A stretch of 64,000 nucleotides of DNA from positions 24,248 through 88,247 of the forward strand of contig CALUKU010000007.1 of the NCBI GenBank assembly GCA_944321295.1, in the 5' to 3' direction. Shown here in pieces: positions 42,287 to 51,700 of this stretch (positions are counted from its first letter, which is position 1; each line of letters starts with the position of its first letter). Both the position numbers and the translations under genes were made by a program. This stretch comes from an uncultured Prevotella sp. Its GTDB lineage: Bacteria > Bacteroidota > Bacteroidia > Bacteroidales > Bacteroidaceae. Under the pieces are notes generated by a model. The model was given only the letters and a program-made list of their open reading frames with translations. It was not told the origin of the DNA and made no database searches.

Positions 42287-43753
42287 TTACTCGTTCTGCA
42301 AGGGTACTGCGAAGTAAGCCTTCTTGCCGGTAGGATAGATACCCTGTATGTAGAGGACGGGGTCTTTGCTTACCGAGGCTTCCTTAACGGCCTTCTGCAG
42401 GTCTTCAATGCTCTTCATCGGTATGTCGTTAACCTTCTGTATGATGAAGCCCTTGTTTATTCCGGCGTCTTTCAGCACGCCGTTGTTTATCTTCATCACA
42501 ACGAGGCCCGTGTTGATGTTGAGCTGTTTCTTCTCCGAGGCGTTAATCTCGCGGAAGTTGCCGCCAAGCACGTCAAGGTCGGCATTCTTCATTATTTCCG
42601 TGTTGCCCTGCTGGTTCTTCAGCGTCAGCGTAGCCTTCTTGCTCTTCTTGTCGCGCAGGTAGGTTATGGTGATCTTGTCGCCCGGACGCTTGTTGGCGAG
42701 ATACTCCTGCAGTTCGGCCATCTTCTTTATCTTCTTGCCGTCAACTTCGGTTATCACGTCGCCCTTCTGCAGACCGGCCTCTGCTCCGGCGCTGCCGTCC
42801 TCAACCGAGTTGATGTATGCGCCTTCCATCGTGCCGAGGTCAACTTCTTTTCCGTCGGCCTTCATCATGTCGAAATACCTGTTGACGTCGGTGCCCGACA
42901 CTCCGATGACGGCTCTCTGCACGGTGCCGTACTGTTTCAGGTCGGCTACTACCTTGTTCATGATAGTTGTAGGTATGGCGAAGCCGTATCCGGCGTAGCT
43001 TCCCGTCTGCGAAACGAGCATGGCGTTAATGCCCACCAGTTCGCCTCGGGTGTTGACGAGCGCGCCTCCCGAGTTGCCTGCGTTGATGGCGGCGTCTGTC
43101 TGGATGAACGACTCAACGCCGTTGGCGCCAATCGAACGGGCCTTGGCGCTGACAATGCCGGCTGTTACCGTAGAGTTGAGGTTGAACGGGTTGCCTACGG
43201 CCAGCACCCATTCGCCCACTTTCAGCTTGTTGCTGTCGCCGATGGTGAGCGTAGGCAGGTCTTTGCCGTCTATTTTGATGAGTGCGAGGTCTGTCGTTTT
43301 GTCAGTACCTATTATGCGGGCCGAGAACTCACGGTTGTCGTTCAGAGTGACGGTAAGCTCGTCGGCGCCTTCAACGACGTGGTTGTTCGTTACGATGTAT
43401 CCGTCGGTAGAGATTATCACGCCCGAGCCTGCGCCTTCGCGCTTAGGCGTTTGTATTTTGCGCTTCTGCGAGCCGCTGCCCGGATTGCCGAAGAAGCCGA
43501 ACGGGTCAAAGAAGTCGAACGGGTCTGACTCCATCTCAACGGTTTGTATCTTGCTGTTTTGCAGATACTTAATGTGTACGACGGCAGGCAAGGCTTTCTC
43601 TGCGGCATAAGTCAGGTCGACGGGCTGTCCGGCCTGTCCGGCGGGCATGCTGTTGTTGTTGGCGCTAACCTTAATGAAAGCTCCTGCTGATAATGCCACT
43701 GCTATCAGGCAGACGGCATAAACGAAATAGTTGGATAACTTTTTCATTGTCAT
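42287..43753 (-). CDS. HtrA/DegQ-family periplasmic serine protease with two PDZ domains
   Basis: A 488-residue protein: N-terminal signal or anchor (NYFVYAVCLIAVALSAGAF), a trypsin-like domain with His125 (VTNNHVVEGA), Asp155 (TTDLALIKI) and Ser228 (NAGNSGGALVN), PDZ1 around 300-375 (AEAGLQKGDVITEVDGKKI) and PDZ2 in the last 90 residues (GINKGFIIQKVNDIP). The loop FDFFDPFGFFGNPGSGSQKR is the typical glycine-rich LA-like insert. It would degrade or refold damaged periplasmic proteins. A -7 box (TAAATTTG on the minus strand at 43,800-43,807) lies 47 bases upstream. Confidence 0.95.
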   Translation of the reverse strand: MTMKKLSNYFVYAVCLIAVALSAGAFIKVSANNNSMPAGQAGQPVDLTYAAEKALPAVVHIKYLQNSKIQTVEMESDPFDFFDPFGFFGNPGSGSQKRKIQTPKREGAGSGVIISTDGYIVTNNHVVEGADELTVTLNDNREFSARIIGTDKTTDLALIKIDGKDLPTLTIGDSNKLKVGEWVLAVGNPFNLNSTVTAGIVSAKARSIGANGVESFIQTDAAINAGNSGGALVNTRGELVGINAMLVSQTGSYAGYGFAIPTTIMNKVVADLKQYGTVQRAVIGVSGTDVNRYFDMMKADGKEVDLGTMEGAYINSVEDGSAGAEAGLQKGDVITEVDGKKIKKMAELQEYLANKRPGDKITITYLRDKKSKKATLTLKNQQGNTEIMKNADLDVLGGNFREINASEKKQLNINTGLVVMKINNGVLKDAGINKGFIIQKVNDIPMKSIEDLQKAVKEASVSKDPVLYIQGIYPTGKKAYFAVPLQNE

Positions 43754-43799
43754 TTACTTTTATTTTAAATTGATACTTTCATTTTGATTTACATGTCTG

Positions 43800-43833
43800 C
43801 AAATTTAGACGCAAAATTTGTTAATCTGTCAAA
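43800..43833 (-). promoter_or_regulatory. Probable promoter of the HtrA-family protease gene
   Basis: Minus-strand TTTG (43,830-43,833), a 22-base spacer and TAAATTTG (43,800-43,807). The spacer is one or two bases longer than usual. Confidence 0.55.
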
Positions 43834-43983
43834 TTGTCCTACAGTTTTGTCCTCTTTTAACACTAAAAATATCACTATTAACGGCTCTTAGATTGAACGG
43901 CATGTAATTTTACATTCGTTTAAACGCAAAGTTACTTTTTTTTCTTCAATATTGTTGTTCTTTTACTTGAAGTAAGTTTATAG

Positions 43984-44400
43984 GGTTCATCCGCAAACCT
44001 GTTGGATGAATATGTTGGCATCGTCCAAACATATCCTCTTGATTTACAAGCACACCCTCTTCCAAGCGAGGCTCTCGGTAACCGTCATCCTGAACTTGAT
44101 TCAGGATCCGGTTGTATGCAGCAACGTTGCAGTATGAGGATGTTTCCATTCTGCCCTGAATCAAGTTCAGGATGACGGCAAATCAGGTTTGGGGTGACGG
44201 GATATGCGAGCGCCTCACTTGGACGAGGATGAGCACTGCGGTTGTTAATCAGAATTTCATAAAACCAAATTCAGAACAAACGCAAGAGAACAGGCTCTTA
44301 TTATCCAACCGAACTGCTGGTGAACGTAAATATTTCAAGCTTAGGCTGTTCGCACTGCACGACTGCGCCATCCAACAGGTTTGCGGATGACCACAATATC
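43984..44400. mobile_element. Non-autonomous element with ~25-bp terminal inverted repeats (copy E2)
   Basis: GGTTCATCCGCAAACCTGTT at the left end and its reverse at the right end (44,377-44,400). The interior has the GTCATCCTGAACTTGATTC palindrome and matches copy E1 (28,444-28,829) in opposite orientation along most of its length. No coding frame is plausible. Confidence 0.82.
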
Positions 44401-44597
44401 TCAGCTTTTGTTCCATCAAAGGCGGCAAACGGTAACATAAGAGGTAAGCTTTTGCATGGCAATTCACGGCCTTTTATAACTCATTGGAAATGAGAATGTT
44501 GTAAGGACGTAAAACGGTGTTTACAACAATGTTCGTTAACATGGACGTATAAAATAAATTTTATTTTATTTTGTGTTGCGCTTGATTTGCATTATCT

Positions 44598-44733
44598 TTG
44601 CATAAGATAAGCTGCACTCGGGAAACTGAAAGCAAGCTTTCTTTCCTCTCGTTTGCATTATCTTTGCATAAGCTAAGCTGCACTCGGGAAACTGAAAGTA
44701 AACTTTCTTTCCTCTCGTTTGCATTATCTTTGC
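44598..44733 (+). repeat. Two tandem copies of the covarying hairpin repeat (H4, H5)
   Basis: Two ~66-bp units in tandem, preceded by a further right end (TTTGCATTATCTTTGCATAA). Central stems are GAAAGC-AA-GCTTTC and GAAAGT-AA-ACTTTC, a compensated base pair change. The second unit ends in TATCTTTG immediately before rnpB. Bases 44,401-44,590 hold nothing recognised. Confidence 0.82.
44725..44732 (+). promoter_or_regulatory. -7 box of rnpB provided by hairpin repeat H5
   Basis: TATCTTTG ends ~10 bases before the 5' end of the RNase P RNA. A perfect -33 TTTG is absent; TTTC at 44,704 is nearest. Confidence 0.6.
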
Positions 44734-44740
44734 CACAGAT

Positions 44741-45131
44741 ATGAACGCAGTGCCCCGGTCTGTCGCCGGCGTCCTTAGTGGCGCGGGAGGAAAGTCCGGG
44801 CAGCATAGGACGCTCCACTTCTGAAAATGGAAGCTGTCGGTGACGGCAGGATCAGGCAGAAGAAAACAACCGCCTGTGCTTCGGCGCGGGTAAGGGTGAG
44901 AAGGCGGTGTAAGAGACCACCGGCTGTCAGGTGATTGGCAGGCCGTGCCGTCTGGAGGCTGCAAGTTCATGTAAACCGTCGTCTGAGGGTTGTCCGCCCG
45001 ATTGTAATAACGACGGAGGGTAGAACGCTTGAGCCGTAGAGTGATTTACGGCGTAGATAAATGGCAGACACCGCACGCCGGCGTGAGCCGCTTGCGGGAC
45101 AGAACCCGGCTTACAGGGACACTGTGTTTCA
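44741..45131 (+). ncRNA. rnpB: RNase P RNA (bacterial class A)
   Basis: The universally conserved core is present: GAGGAAAGTCCGGGC near the 5' end (P4 and CR-I), and AGAACCCGGCTTACAG near the 3' end (CR-V, P4 partner). P1 closes ACGCAGTGCCCC with GGGACACTGTGT. The interior has AACAACCGCC, GGTAAGGGTGAGAAGGCGG and AGGGTAGAACGC-type segments as in other Bacteroidetes. The RNA is the catalytic part of RNase P, which cuts tRNA 5' leaders. Ends are accurate to a few bases. Confidence 0.95.
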
Positions 45132-45294
45132 TTTTTATGTTTTTTATGGCCGTGTCGGCTGGTTGTGCCGGCAGGCTGTGATGGCCATGCCGTCATAAAG
45201 CTTTGGTTTACGATGCGGAAACCGATGGTTTACTGAGTGGAAACCGATGGTTTTAATGTGACGAAGCGTTGTTTGATGTCAACTTTAACTAATT

Positions 45295-46614
45295 ATGAAA
45301 AATCGGATATTACATATAATAAGGTTCTTGCAAGTTGGCATTTGGCATGTTAAGCGCCAAGACGTGTCACCTTGGCTTTATTTCGTGTATGGAGTAATTA
45401 AGAAGGTTCTTCTCGCCGTTGAGCGTGCCACCACCAAGCGCATGGTCAACTCGGCTTCGGCTTTGACCTATTCAACCCTGCTCGCCATCGTGCCCATTAT
45501 GGCCGTAGTGTTTGCCATAGCGCGCGGCTTCGGTTATAATAAGTATATCGAAGACTGGTTCCGCGAGACATTGGCCAGCCAGCCTCAGGCGGCCGAGATA
45601 ATCATCGGCTTCGTCAACTCATATCTTGTTCACACAAAGAGCGGCGTCTTCCTCGGCATTGGTCTTATCTTCATGTTGTGGACGGTTATAATGCTTATCA
45701 ACAACATCGAGCAGACGTTCAACTATATATGGCAGGTGAAGAAGCCGCGCAGCGTCTTCCGCACGATAACCGACTATATGGCGATGTTCCTTCTGGCTCC
45801 GATAATAATCGTCATAACGTCGGGTATATCCATCTTCATCGCCACCGTGTCCGACAGCATTGAGGGCTACGCCCTGCTTGCGCCCGTCATGCGCTTCCTC
45901 ATAGCCCTGCTGCCTTACATCTTCATGTCGGCCGTGTTCATAGCCTTGTTCCTCTTCATGCCCAACACCAAGGTCAAGTTCAGTTGCGTCTTGGTGCCCG
46001 GCATACTGGCTGGCGTCGCCATGCAGGGCCTGCAGCTGTTCTACATCCATTCGCAGATATGGGTCAGCAGCTACAACGCCATCTACGGCTCGTTTGCCGC
46101 CCTGCCGCTGTTCATGCTTTGGGTGCAGATATCGTGGACTATATGCCTCTTTTGTGCCGAGTTGTGTTATACCAGCCAAAATCTTGAGGATTATGCCTTC
46201 CGTGCCGTCACCGAGGACATAAGCCATCGCTACCGCCTGATGTTGAGCGTCATGCTTGCCAGTCTTGTGTGCAAGCGCTTCGAGGAGGGCGGACGGCCGT
46301 ATTCGGCCCTTGAGCTGAAGCTGAAGACGGGCATACCCGTGCGTGTTGTCAACGACTTGCTTTACGAGCTGACGCAGGTGAACGTGCTGATTGAGGTGAC
46401 TGCCGACGAAAAAGGGGAGGAAAGCCTCTACCAGCCGGCCGAGTCAACGTCGCGCCTCAGCGTTGGCATGCTTATCGACCGCCTTGAGTCGCAGGGACGG
46501 TGGACCATGGAGCTTGACATGCACAAGCTCTCTTCAGCCAACTGGAAACGTGTGATAAAGTCGCGCTCCGATTATCTTGACAGCCAGCGCCACATCCTGC
46601 TTAAGGATATGTAG
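45295..46614 (+). CDS. YihY/BrkB family inner-membrane protein (UPF0761)
   Basis: A 439-residue protein. About six membrane helices lie between residues 45 and 290, with SASALTYSTLLAIVPIMAVVFAIARGFGY, the DWFRETLASQPQAAEIIIGFV segment and WSSYNAIYGSFAALPLFMLWVQISWTICLFCAEL as family signatures. The last ~130 residues are soluble and resemble a winged helix (ALELKLKTGIPVRVVNDLLYELTQVNVLIEV). The molecular function is unknown; it is not the RNase it was once named after. The ORF ends 17 bases before the convergent small gene. Confidence 0.9.
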   Translation: MKNRILHIIRFLQVGIWHVKRQDVSPWLYFVYGVIKKVLLAVERATTKRMVNSASALTYSTLLAIVPIMAVVFAIARGFGYNKYIEDWFRETLASQPQAAEIIIGFVNSYLVHTKSGVFLGIGLIFMLWTVIMLINNIEQTFNYIWQVKKPRSVFRTITDYMAMFLLAPIIIVITSGISIFIATVSDSIEGYALLAPVMRFLIALLPYIFMSAVFIALFLFMPNTKVKFSCVLVPGILAGVAMQGLQLFYIHSQIWVSSYNAIYGSFAALPLFMLWVQISWTICLFCAELCYTSQNLEDYAFRAVTEDISHRYRLMLSVMLASLVCKRFEEGGRPYSALELKLKTGIPVRVVNDLLYELTQVNVLIEVTADEKGEESLYQPAESTSRLSVGMLIDRLESQGRWTMELDMHKLSSANWKRVIKSRSDYLDSQRHILLKDM

Positions 46615-46630
46615 GCCTTCGTGGATGTTC

Positions 46631-47050
46631 CTATGCGTCTTTCCTTTCGGCGTCAAACCTTTCCAACGCCTCGATGTAGTTCTCTATGTCCTTGTCGTAC
46701 ATCCCGGCAATCTTTCTTTTGTCTAAGGCTTTCATTATGGCGAAATAAGCCAGCATGAGAATGACGCCGGCCAGCACGCCGCCGAGCAGCAGCTCGGTGC
46801 CTTCGCCGAAGCCCGACATTATTATGACAGGCATGACGAGAATTATACCCGGCACAACGAGGTTCGTCTTCCGTTCTTCCTCGCGGTCGAGCACGCGCTG
46901 CTTGTCGTAGGCATAATCCTTCACGTCGGCTTCGGTCGTGCCGAAGTCCTCGGGCTGCGGGCAGCCGTCAATATTCTTGCAGCTGTCCATCTTGTCGGTC
47001 ACAGAGTGCTCCCAGCCAACTCCTCTTCTTATTATGTTTAGTTTCTTCAT
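46631..47050 (-). CDS. Hypothetical two-helix membrane protein
   Basis: A 139-residue protein with a soluble N-terminal part containing Cys24, Cys30 (MDSCKNIDGCPQPEDFG), two membrane helices (about 67-80 and 89-107) and a soluble C-terminal helix (MYDKDIENYIEALERFDAERKD). Both termini are expected on the cytoplasmic side. No family is recognised. Convergent with the YihY-family gene. Confidence 0.65.
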   Translation of the reverse strand: MKKLNIIRRGVGWEHSVTDKMDSCKNIDGCPQPEDFGTTEADVKDYAYDKQRVLDREEERKTNLVVPGIILVMPVIIMSGFGEGTELLLGGVLAGVILMLAYFAIMKALDKRKIAGMYDKDIENYIEALERFDAERKDA

Positions 47051-47151
47051 CTTTCAGTATGGTTTGTTTGGCCTCAAAGTTACAGCATGTCGAGCTAACC
47101 GCAAAATAAAACCGCAACAAAACGTCGCAAATGCTGATATTTAATATAATG

Positions 47152-47408
47152 GGTTCATTCGCAAACCTGTTGGATTATATGACTTTGTTTTTGACAAGTA
47201 AGCGCAAACTGAAGACACTATCCTTGTAGGGGCATAATTTATTATGCCCGCACGCCACGGAGGGGCGTATAAATATCCGAACATCGATGAAAATACGTTT
47301 CTTCGAAACGTGCGGACATAATAAATTATGTCCCTACAAGGACGGTGTTCTTTTCAATACTTTAATCATCTGCTTATTAAAACCATTCAACAGATTTGCT
47401 GATGAACC
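47152..47408. mobile_element. Terminal-inverted-repeat element (copy E3) carrying a nested MITE
   Basis: Ends are GGTTCATTCGCAAACCTGTT and, inverted, GGTTCATCAGCAAATCTGTT. At 47,226-47,337 it contains a complete MITE with arms GTAGGGGCATAATTTATTAT / ATAATAAATTATGTCCCTAC. In the left arm the GG-ACATAA...TTATGT-CC pair has changed to GGGCATAA...TTATGCCC on both sides. Confidence 0.78.
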
Positions 47409-47429
47409 ATATAATGGGAGTGTATTAAA

Positions 47430-47562
47430 ATGTAGTAAACAGGAGTTGGACGCTTCGCGTCGGAGTTATCGGGAGTTAACTGACAAATGCCAAGTTGCTG
47501 TAACTTAAGCTATTGTCAGTTAACTCCGGGCGGGCATGGCGAGCCTAACTCCCGCTAACTTC
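47430..47562. repeat. Dispersed element with 15-bp inverted repeat
   Basis: GGAGTTAACTGACAA (47,472-47,486) and its reverse complement (47,513-47,527), followed by CGGGCGGGCATGGCGAGCC and TAACTCCCGCTAACT. A related copy with a decayed left arm lies at 5476-5622. Confidence 0.7.
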
Positions 47563-47619
47563 CTAATTTTGATAAATCCTAATTATATTGCCCTTAAGAC
47601 ATTAAATGTCTACAAATAT

Positions 47620-47650
47620 TTTGTTTTATTATTATATTTTCATAACTTTG
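47620..47650 (+). promoter_or_regulatory. Promoter of the Rhs locus
   Basis: TTTG at 47,620-47,623, a 19-base spacer and TAACTTTG at 47,643-47,650 match the consensus. The leader before the first ATG (47,701) is about 45 bases. Confidence 0.8.
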
Positions 47651-47700
47651 CGATTGTAAAACAAACTTGAAAACGAACAAGCGTATTAACCAGGCACACC

Positions 47701-48795
47701 ATGAACGCACGCAACCTCATCCATGCCATGGCGGTTGTGCTGTACGCCGCAACCGCATTATGCTCGCAGGCCCAGACCGTATTGACGTCAGGACTCAACT
47801 CGCCGCGCGCGGGCGACAGGCTGCTTAAGCATGAGGCAGTCTTGCCGTCGGTAGGGCAGCAGGGCAAGGACGTCGTGTGGGACTTCTCCGGCATTGACGT
47901 GTCAGACGACACACGGACCACCATGTTTTACGTGACGGGTACTGACACGCTGCAGGCGGCTGACGGCCGTAATGCAATCTGCATGGTAGCGGCCGGCGAC
48001 AGCCTCGGCATAGCCTCCGTTGAGAACCGCCTTCTGAAACTAAGCTTCACAAGTCCCGTTCTGGAAATGCCGTATCCTCTCGCTTACGGCGACTCCGTCA
48101 GCTCCTCGTTCCGCGGCACGGGCGTCTATTGCGACAACCGCCGGCTTTCCGTCGAGGGCACGTCCGCCGTCAAGGCCGACGCTGCGGGCTGCCTGCTGCT
48201 GCCCGGCGGACTGCGCCTTGACAGCGTGCTCCGCATTGCCGTTGAGCGCCGTGCCGTCGTGCGCATGTCTGTTGACTCGGCCCGACTTGACAGCCTTGAG
48301 GGACGCACTGTCATAGAGAGCCGCCACTTATGGTATGCCCCTGGCTACCGTTATCCGCTGCTTGAGGCGGTCACGCTCACCGCCTACCGCGGCCGTAAGG
48401 CCGTAGCCTCCCGTTCATATGCCCTCATGACGCCGCCCGACGGCATTGACGCGCCTTCCGACATGGGCAACGAGGCCATAAGGCGCCGTGCGGCGGCCGA
48501 CGCGTCTGCAGGCGGTAATGGTGAAACTCCGCCTACTGATGTCATAACAGCCCGTTCGGTAGCCGTCAACGGCAGTACGGTGACCGTTGACTACGCCCTC
48601 AGCCGCACGGCCGACGTGTCGTTGCTGGTGGCTGACGTTTCGGGCGTCGTGCATAAGAGCATGTCCTTGCGCGGCGAAAGCGCCGGGCCTCACACCGCCG
48701 ACATCCATTGCGGCAGCCTGCGCCCGGGTGAATACATATTATATATTAAAGCCGACGATTGCACCACCGCCGACAAATTCAGCCTTAAGCCATGA
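47701..48795 (+). CDS. Exported protein with a C-terminal type IX sorting-like domain, upstream of rhs
   Basis: A 364-residue protein with a signal peptide (HAMAVVLYAATALCSQAQ, cleaved about residue 25) and a strand-rich body. The last ~75 residues (VNGSTVTVDYALSRTADVSLLVADVSG, GPHTADIHCGSLRPGEYILYIKADD and KFSLKP) have the layout of the T9SS type A C-terminal sorting domain of Bacteroidetes: strand, D-x-x-G turn, G-H, L-x-x-G-x-Y and a final K-F-x-x strand. It overlaps the rhs start by four bases, so the two are translationally coupled and may be secreted or assembled together. Its exact role is not known. Confidence 0.75.
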   Translation: MNARNLIHAMAVVLYAATALCSQAQTVLTSGLNSPRAGDRLLKHEAVLPSVGQQGKDVVWDFSGIDVSDDTRTTMFYVTGTDTLQAADGRNAICMVAAGDSLGIASVENRLLKLSFTSPVLEMPYPLAYGDSVSSSFRGTGVYCDNRRLSVEGTSAVKADAAGCLLLPGGLRLDSVLRIAVERRAVVRMSVDSARLDSLEGRTVIESRHLWYAPGYRYPLLEAVTLTAYRGRKAVASRSYALMTPPDGIDAPSDMGNEAIRRRAAADASAGGNGETPPTDVITARSVAVNGSTVTVDYALSRTADVSLLVADVSGVVHKSMSLRGESAGPHTADIHCGSLRPGEYILYIKADDCTTADKFSLKP

Positions 48796-51700
48796 ACATG
48801 AAACGTGTGATATTGTCAATTGTCCTCATTGCGGCGTGCGCCGTCGGCTTGTCGGCGCAGACCCACGTGGCCGACTCGCTGCTGCCGCTGTCGCCGCAGG
48901 CGGCCTCGCTGGCCCGTTACGGCGAATATCCAGTGAGCTACGCCACGGGCGTGCCCGACATCTCCATACCCATTTATACGATAAAGCTTGGTTCCTATTC
49001 GTTGCCGATAAGCATATCCTACCACGCCTCGGGCATAAAGGTCGCCGACGTGGCGTCGACTGTCGGCCTCGGGTGGACGCTCAACGCCGGCGGCGCCATC
49101 AGCAGGACGGTGGAGGGCGCGCCTGACTTACGGCATGCCGTAGGGAGGACCGATCCCAAGGGGCGGCGTTATGAAACCTATTACCGTGATTACGGCAATC
49201 TTAAGGCGCTTGTCGACAGCGCCGCCGCGGGGCATGCCGACGCGAAATTCCTCGATCTGCTGTCGGAGGCTCCGTCGCTCACGGAGTACGACACAGCCTC
49301 TGACGCCTACACCTTCAATTTTGCGGGAAAGACGGGCACCTTCAGATACTCTCATGAGGATAGCTGTTTCATTCCGTTGGCCTACCATCCGTTTCGGATC
49401 CAATGTTTTCCCGAAACCAGCCGCGACCTTCATGACAGCAGGTTCTACATATACGACACCGACGGCGTAGACTACCATTTCTGCGAAACCGAGTGCAGCG
49501 GCGTTGCAACAGATGAACTGACGACTGACGTATCGACATGGTACGTTTCAAGGATAGTGACGCCTTACGGCGACATAAAGTTCAATTATGACATTGGCGA
49601 GGTGTATGAATGGTATGCCTACAGCGGCACGATAACGGTTGGCGAGTTCCTCGAGAAGAATCGTTTCGAGTATGGTTTCAGCTCTTCATACAAGGCGCAT
49701 GCCATAGGCGGCACAACGAAATGCATCTGCCGGCCCAAACTTCTGACGAGCATAGAATGGGACGGCAACGAGGTAAGGTTTCATTACGCCGACGACCGCA
49801 AGGACGCATGGAAGGCGCGACTTACCAAGATAGAGATTGTCAACTCCGAGGGCGAAGTGCTTAGGACCGTGACGCTCGGCAACGGGTCATATTGGGGCGG
49901 CATAGCAGCCGAGAGCGGTTCGCCGGGCAACATGCGTATGATGCTCGATTCACTTACCATCTCCGACGAGGGCGTCTACACCTTCAGTTATCAACGGAAT
50001 AAAGCGCTGCCCGAGTACGATAAGAAAGGCATGAATGAGGACGGCCATTCATGCCATACCGATTATTGGGGCTATTACAACGGTAGGTCTACCCGTTATT
50101 CCGTTCCAGAGGAAGTCCTTTCATGGGCTTATGCACAATTCTCCCAGTCATTTGCCGATAAGGATCGCTTCCTTGCCGACGCAGCCGACAGGACGCCTGT
50201 GGAGGAAAAGGCGAAATACGGGATAATAAGGGAGATAAAGTACCCGACCGGCGGAAGGACGGTGTTCGAGTTTGAGTCGAACAAGTCTGTAAACGGGCAG
50301 ACGCTGTACGGCGGCTTGCGCGTGAAGTCTGTTTCTAATTATGGGGCCTCCGGAGAGTCGCTTGGTCGCAAGTCCTACACATATGGTGTTGCAAACGCTA
50401 CCACCGACTATCCGTCGGCGATGATGTGTTATAAGAGTTATTCCTTGTGGGGGCCTTCCGGATACCTCTTCGACAATATTCTGAATAAATTCATAACATG
50501 CCTTTCAGACGCCCGCTTTCCCTATAACGGCGGCAATCCCGTGGTTTATAGTACCGTCACCGAAACTGACGACGAGGGATGCAAGAGCGTGTACAGCTAC
50601 TCGTCATATCCCGAATGTGTGAACCTTAACGGGTACGCCGAGAAGGGCATACACCCCGAGTTCACCCTTCCTGCACTCAACGACTATGGCGGTTGCGCGC
50701 CTTACCTTGAGAGCGTGGAGCGTTTCGGTTCCGACGGCACTTCCGTTACGACGGAAAGATATGTGTACGACCCCGTGATAATTAAAGATTTCAACGTAGG
50801 CAACAGGCTTGCCTGCGTATATTCTTACAGGTATCTGACAAATCTCGACTATGCCCCTACACAACTGAAAAGTGACGTAATCAACGAAAGAACAATATTA
50901 TACAAGCCCATAACGGCCCACGCCTTCGTTCTCGACCTCACGGCCAAGGAAACTACGGACCATACGACGGGCGTCACCACACGCGAAACATACACTTACG
51001 ACAGCCTCCACCGCACGCTTCAGCCCAAGACTGTGACTATGGTGAACAGCGACGGCAGGACATTCACGACCGAATACGAGTATGCCTTCGAGAGTGACGA
51101 CCCCGTGGCCGAGGCCATGACGGACTGCTTTTACAACGACGCCGTCACCGGCGTGAAGACTTCGTGCGGCGGCACGCCGCTTAAGGAGAACGTGACCCGG
51201 TACACGAGCGTCGAGAGGGACGGACACCCGTTCTTTTATCCCGAATATGAGTACGAGTCGGTGCTCGGCGGCGCCCTCAACGAGGTTGTACATTACTGCG
51301 ACTATGACACCCTGGGCAATCCGCGCACGGTAATAGCCAACCGTGCCGACACGGCCTCTGTCGTCTGGGGCTACGGCTCACGTTATCCCGTAGCCCGCGT
51401 GCTCGGCTTGGCTTACGGCAGTCTGCCGCGCCAGGCGGTGTCGGCTCTCGAGTCGGCCGTAAGCCAGTCCGATGTGTCGTCGGCCCTTGCGTCCCTGCGC
51501 GGGCAACTGTCGGGGCGCGCCCTCGTTTCGGGCTGGTCACACCGCCCGCTGTTCGGCGTGTCGTCGGCCGTGGCTGCCAACGGTTATGCCGTCAATTACG
51601 GCTACACTGACGGCGGACGCCTGTCGTCAATCTCCGACGCTGACGGCATAAAGAATCTTTACTCCTACCATTACGGCGGCGGGGCGTCCTCGGGCAACTA

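Noticed and set aside
44561-44970. Minus-strand frames with KDNANERKESLLSVSRVQL repeats and one over rnpB
   Set aside because: They are translations of the tandem hairpin repeat and of the RNase P RNA gene; such frames recur wherever this repeat occurs.
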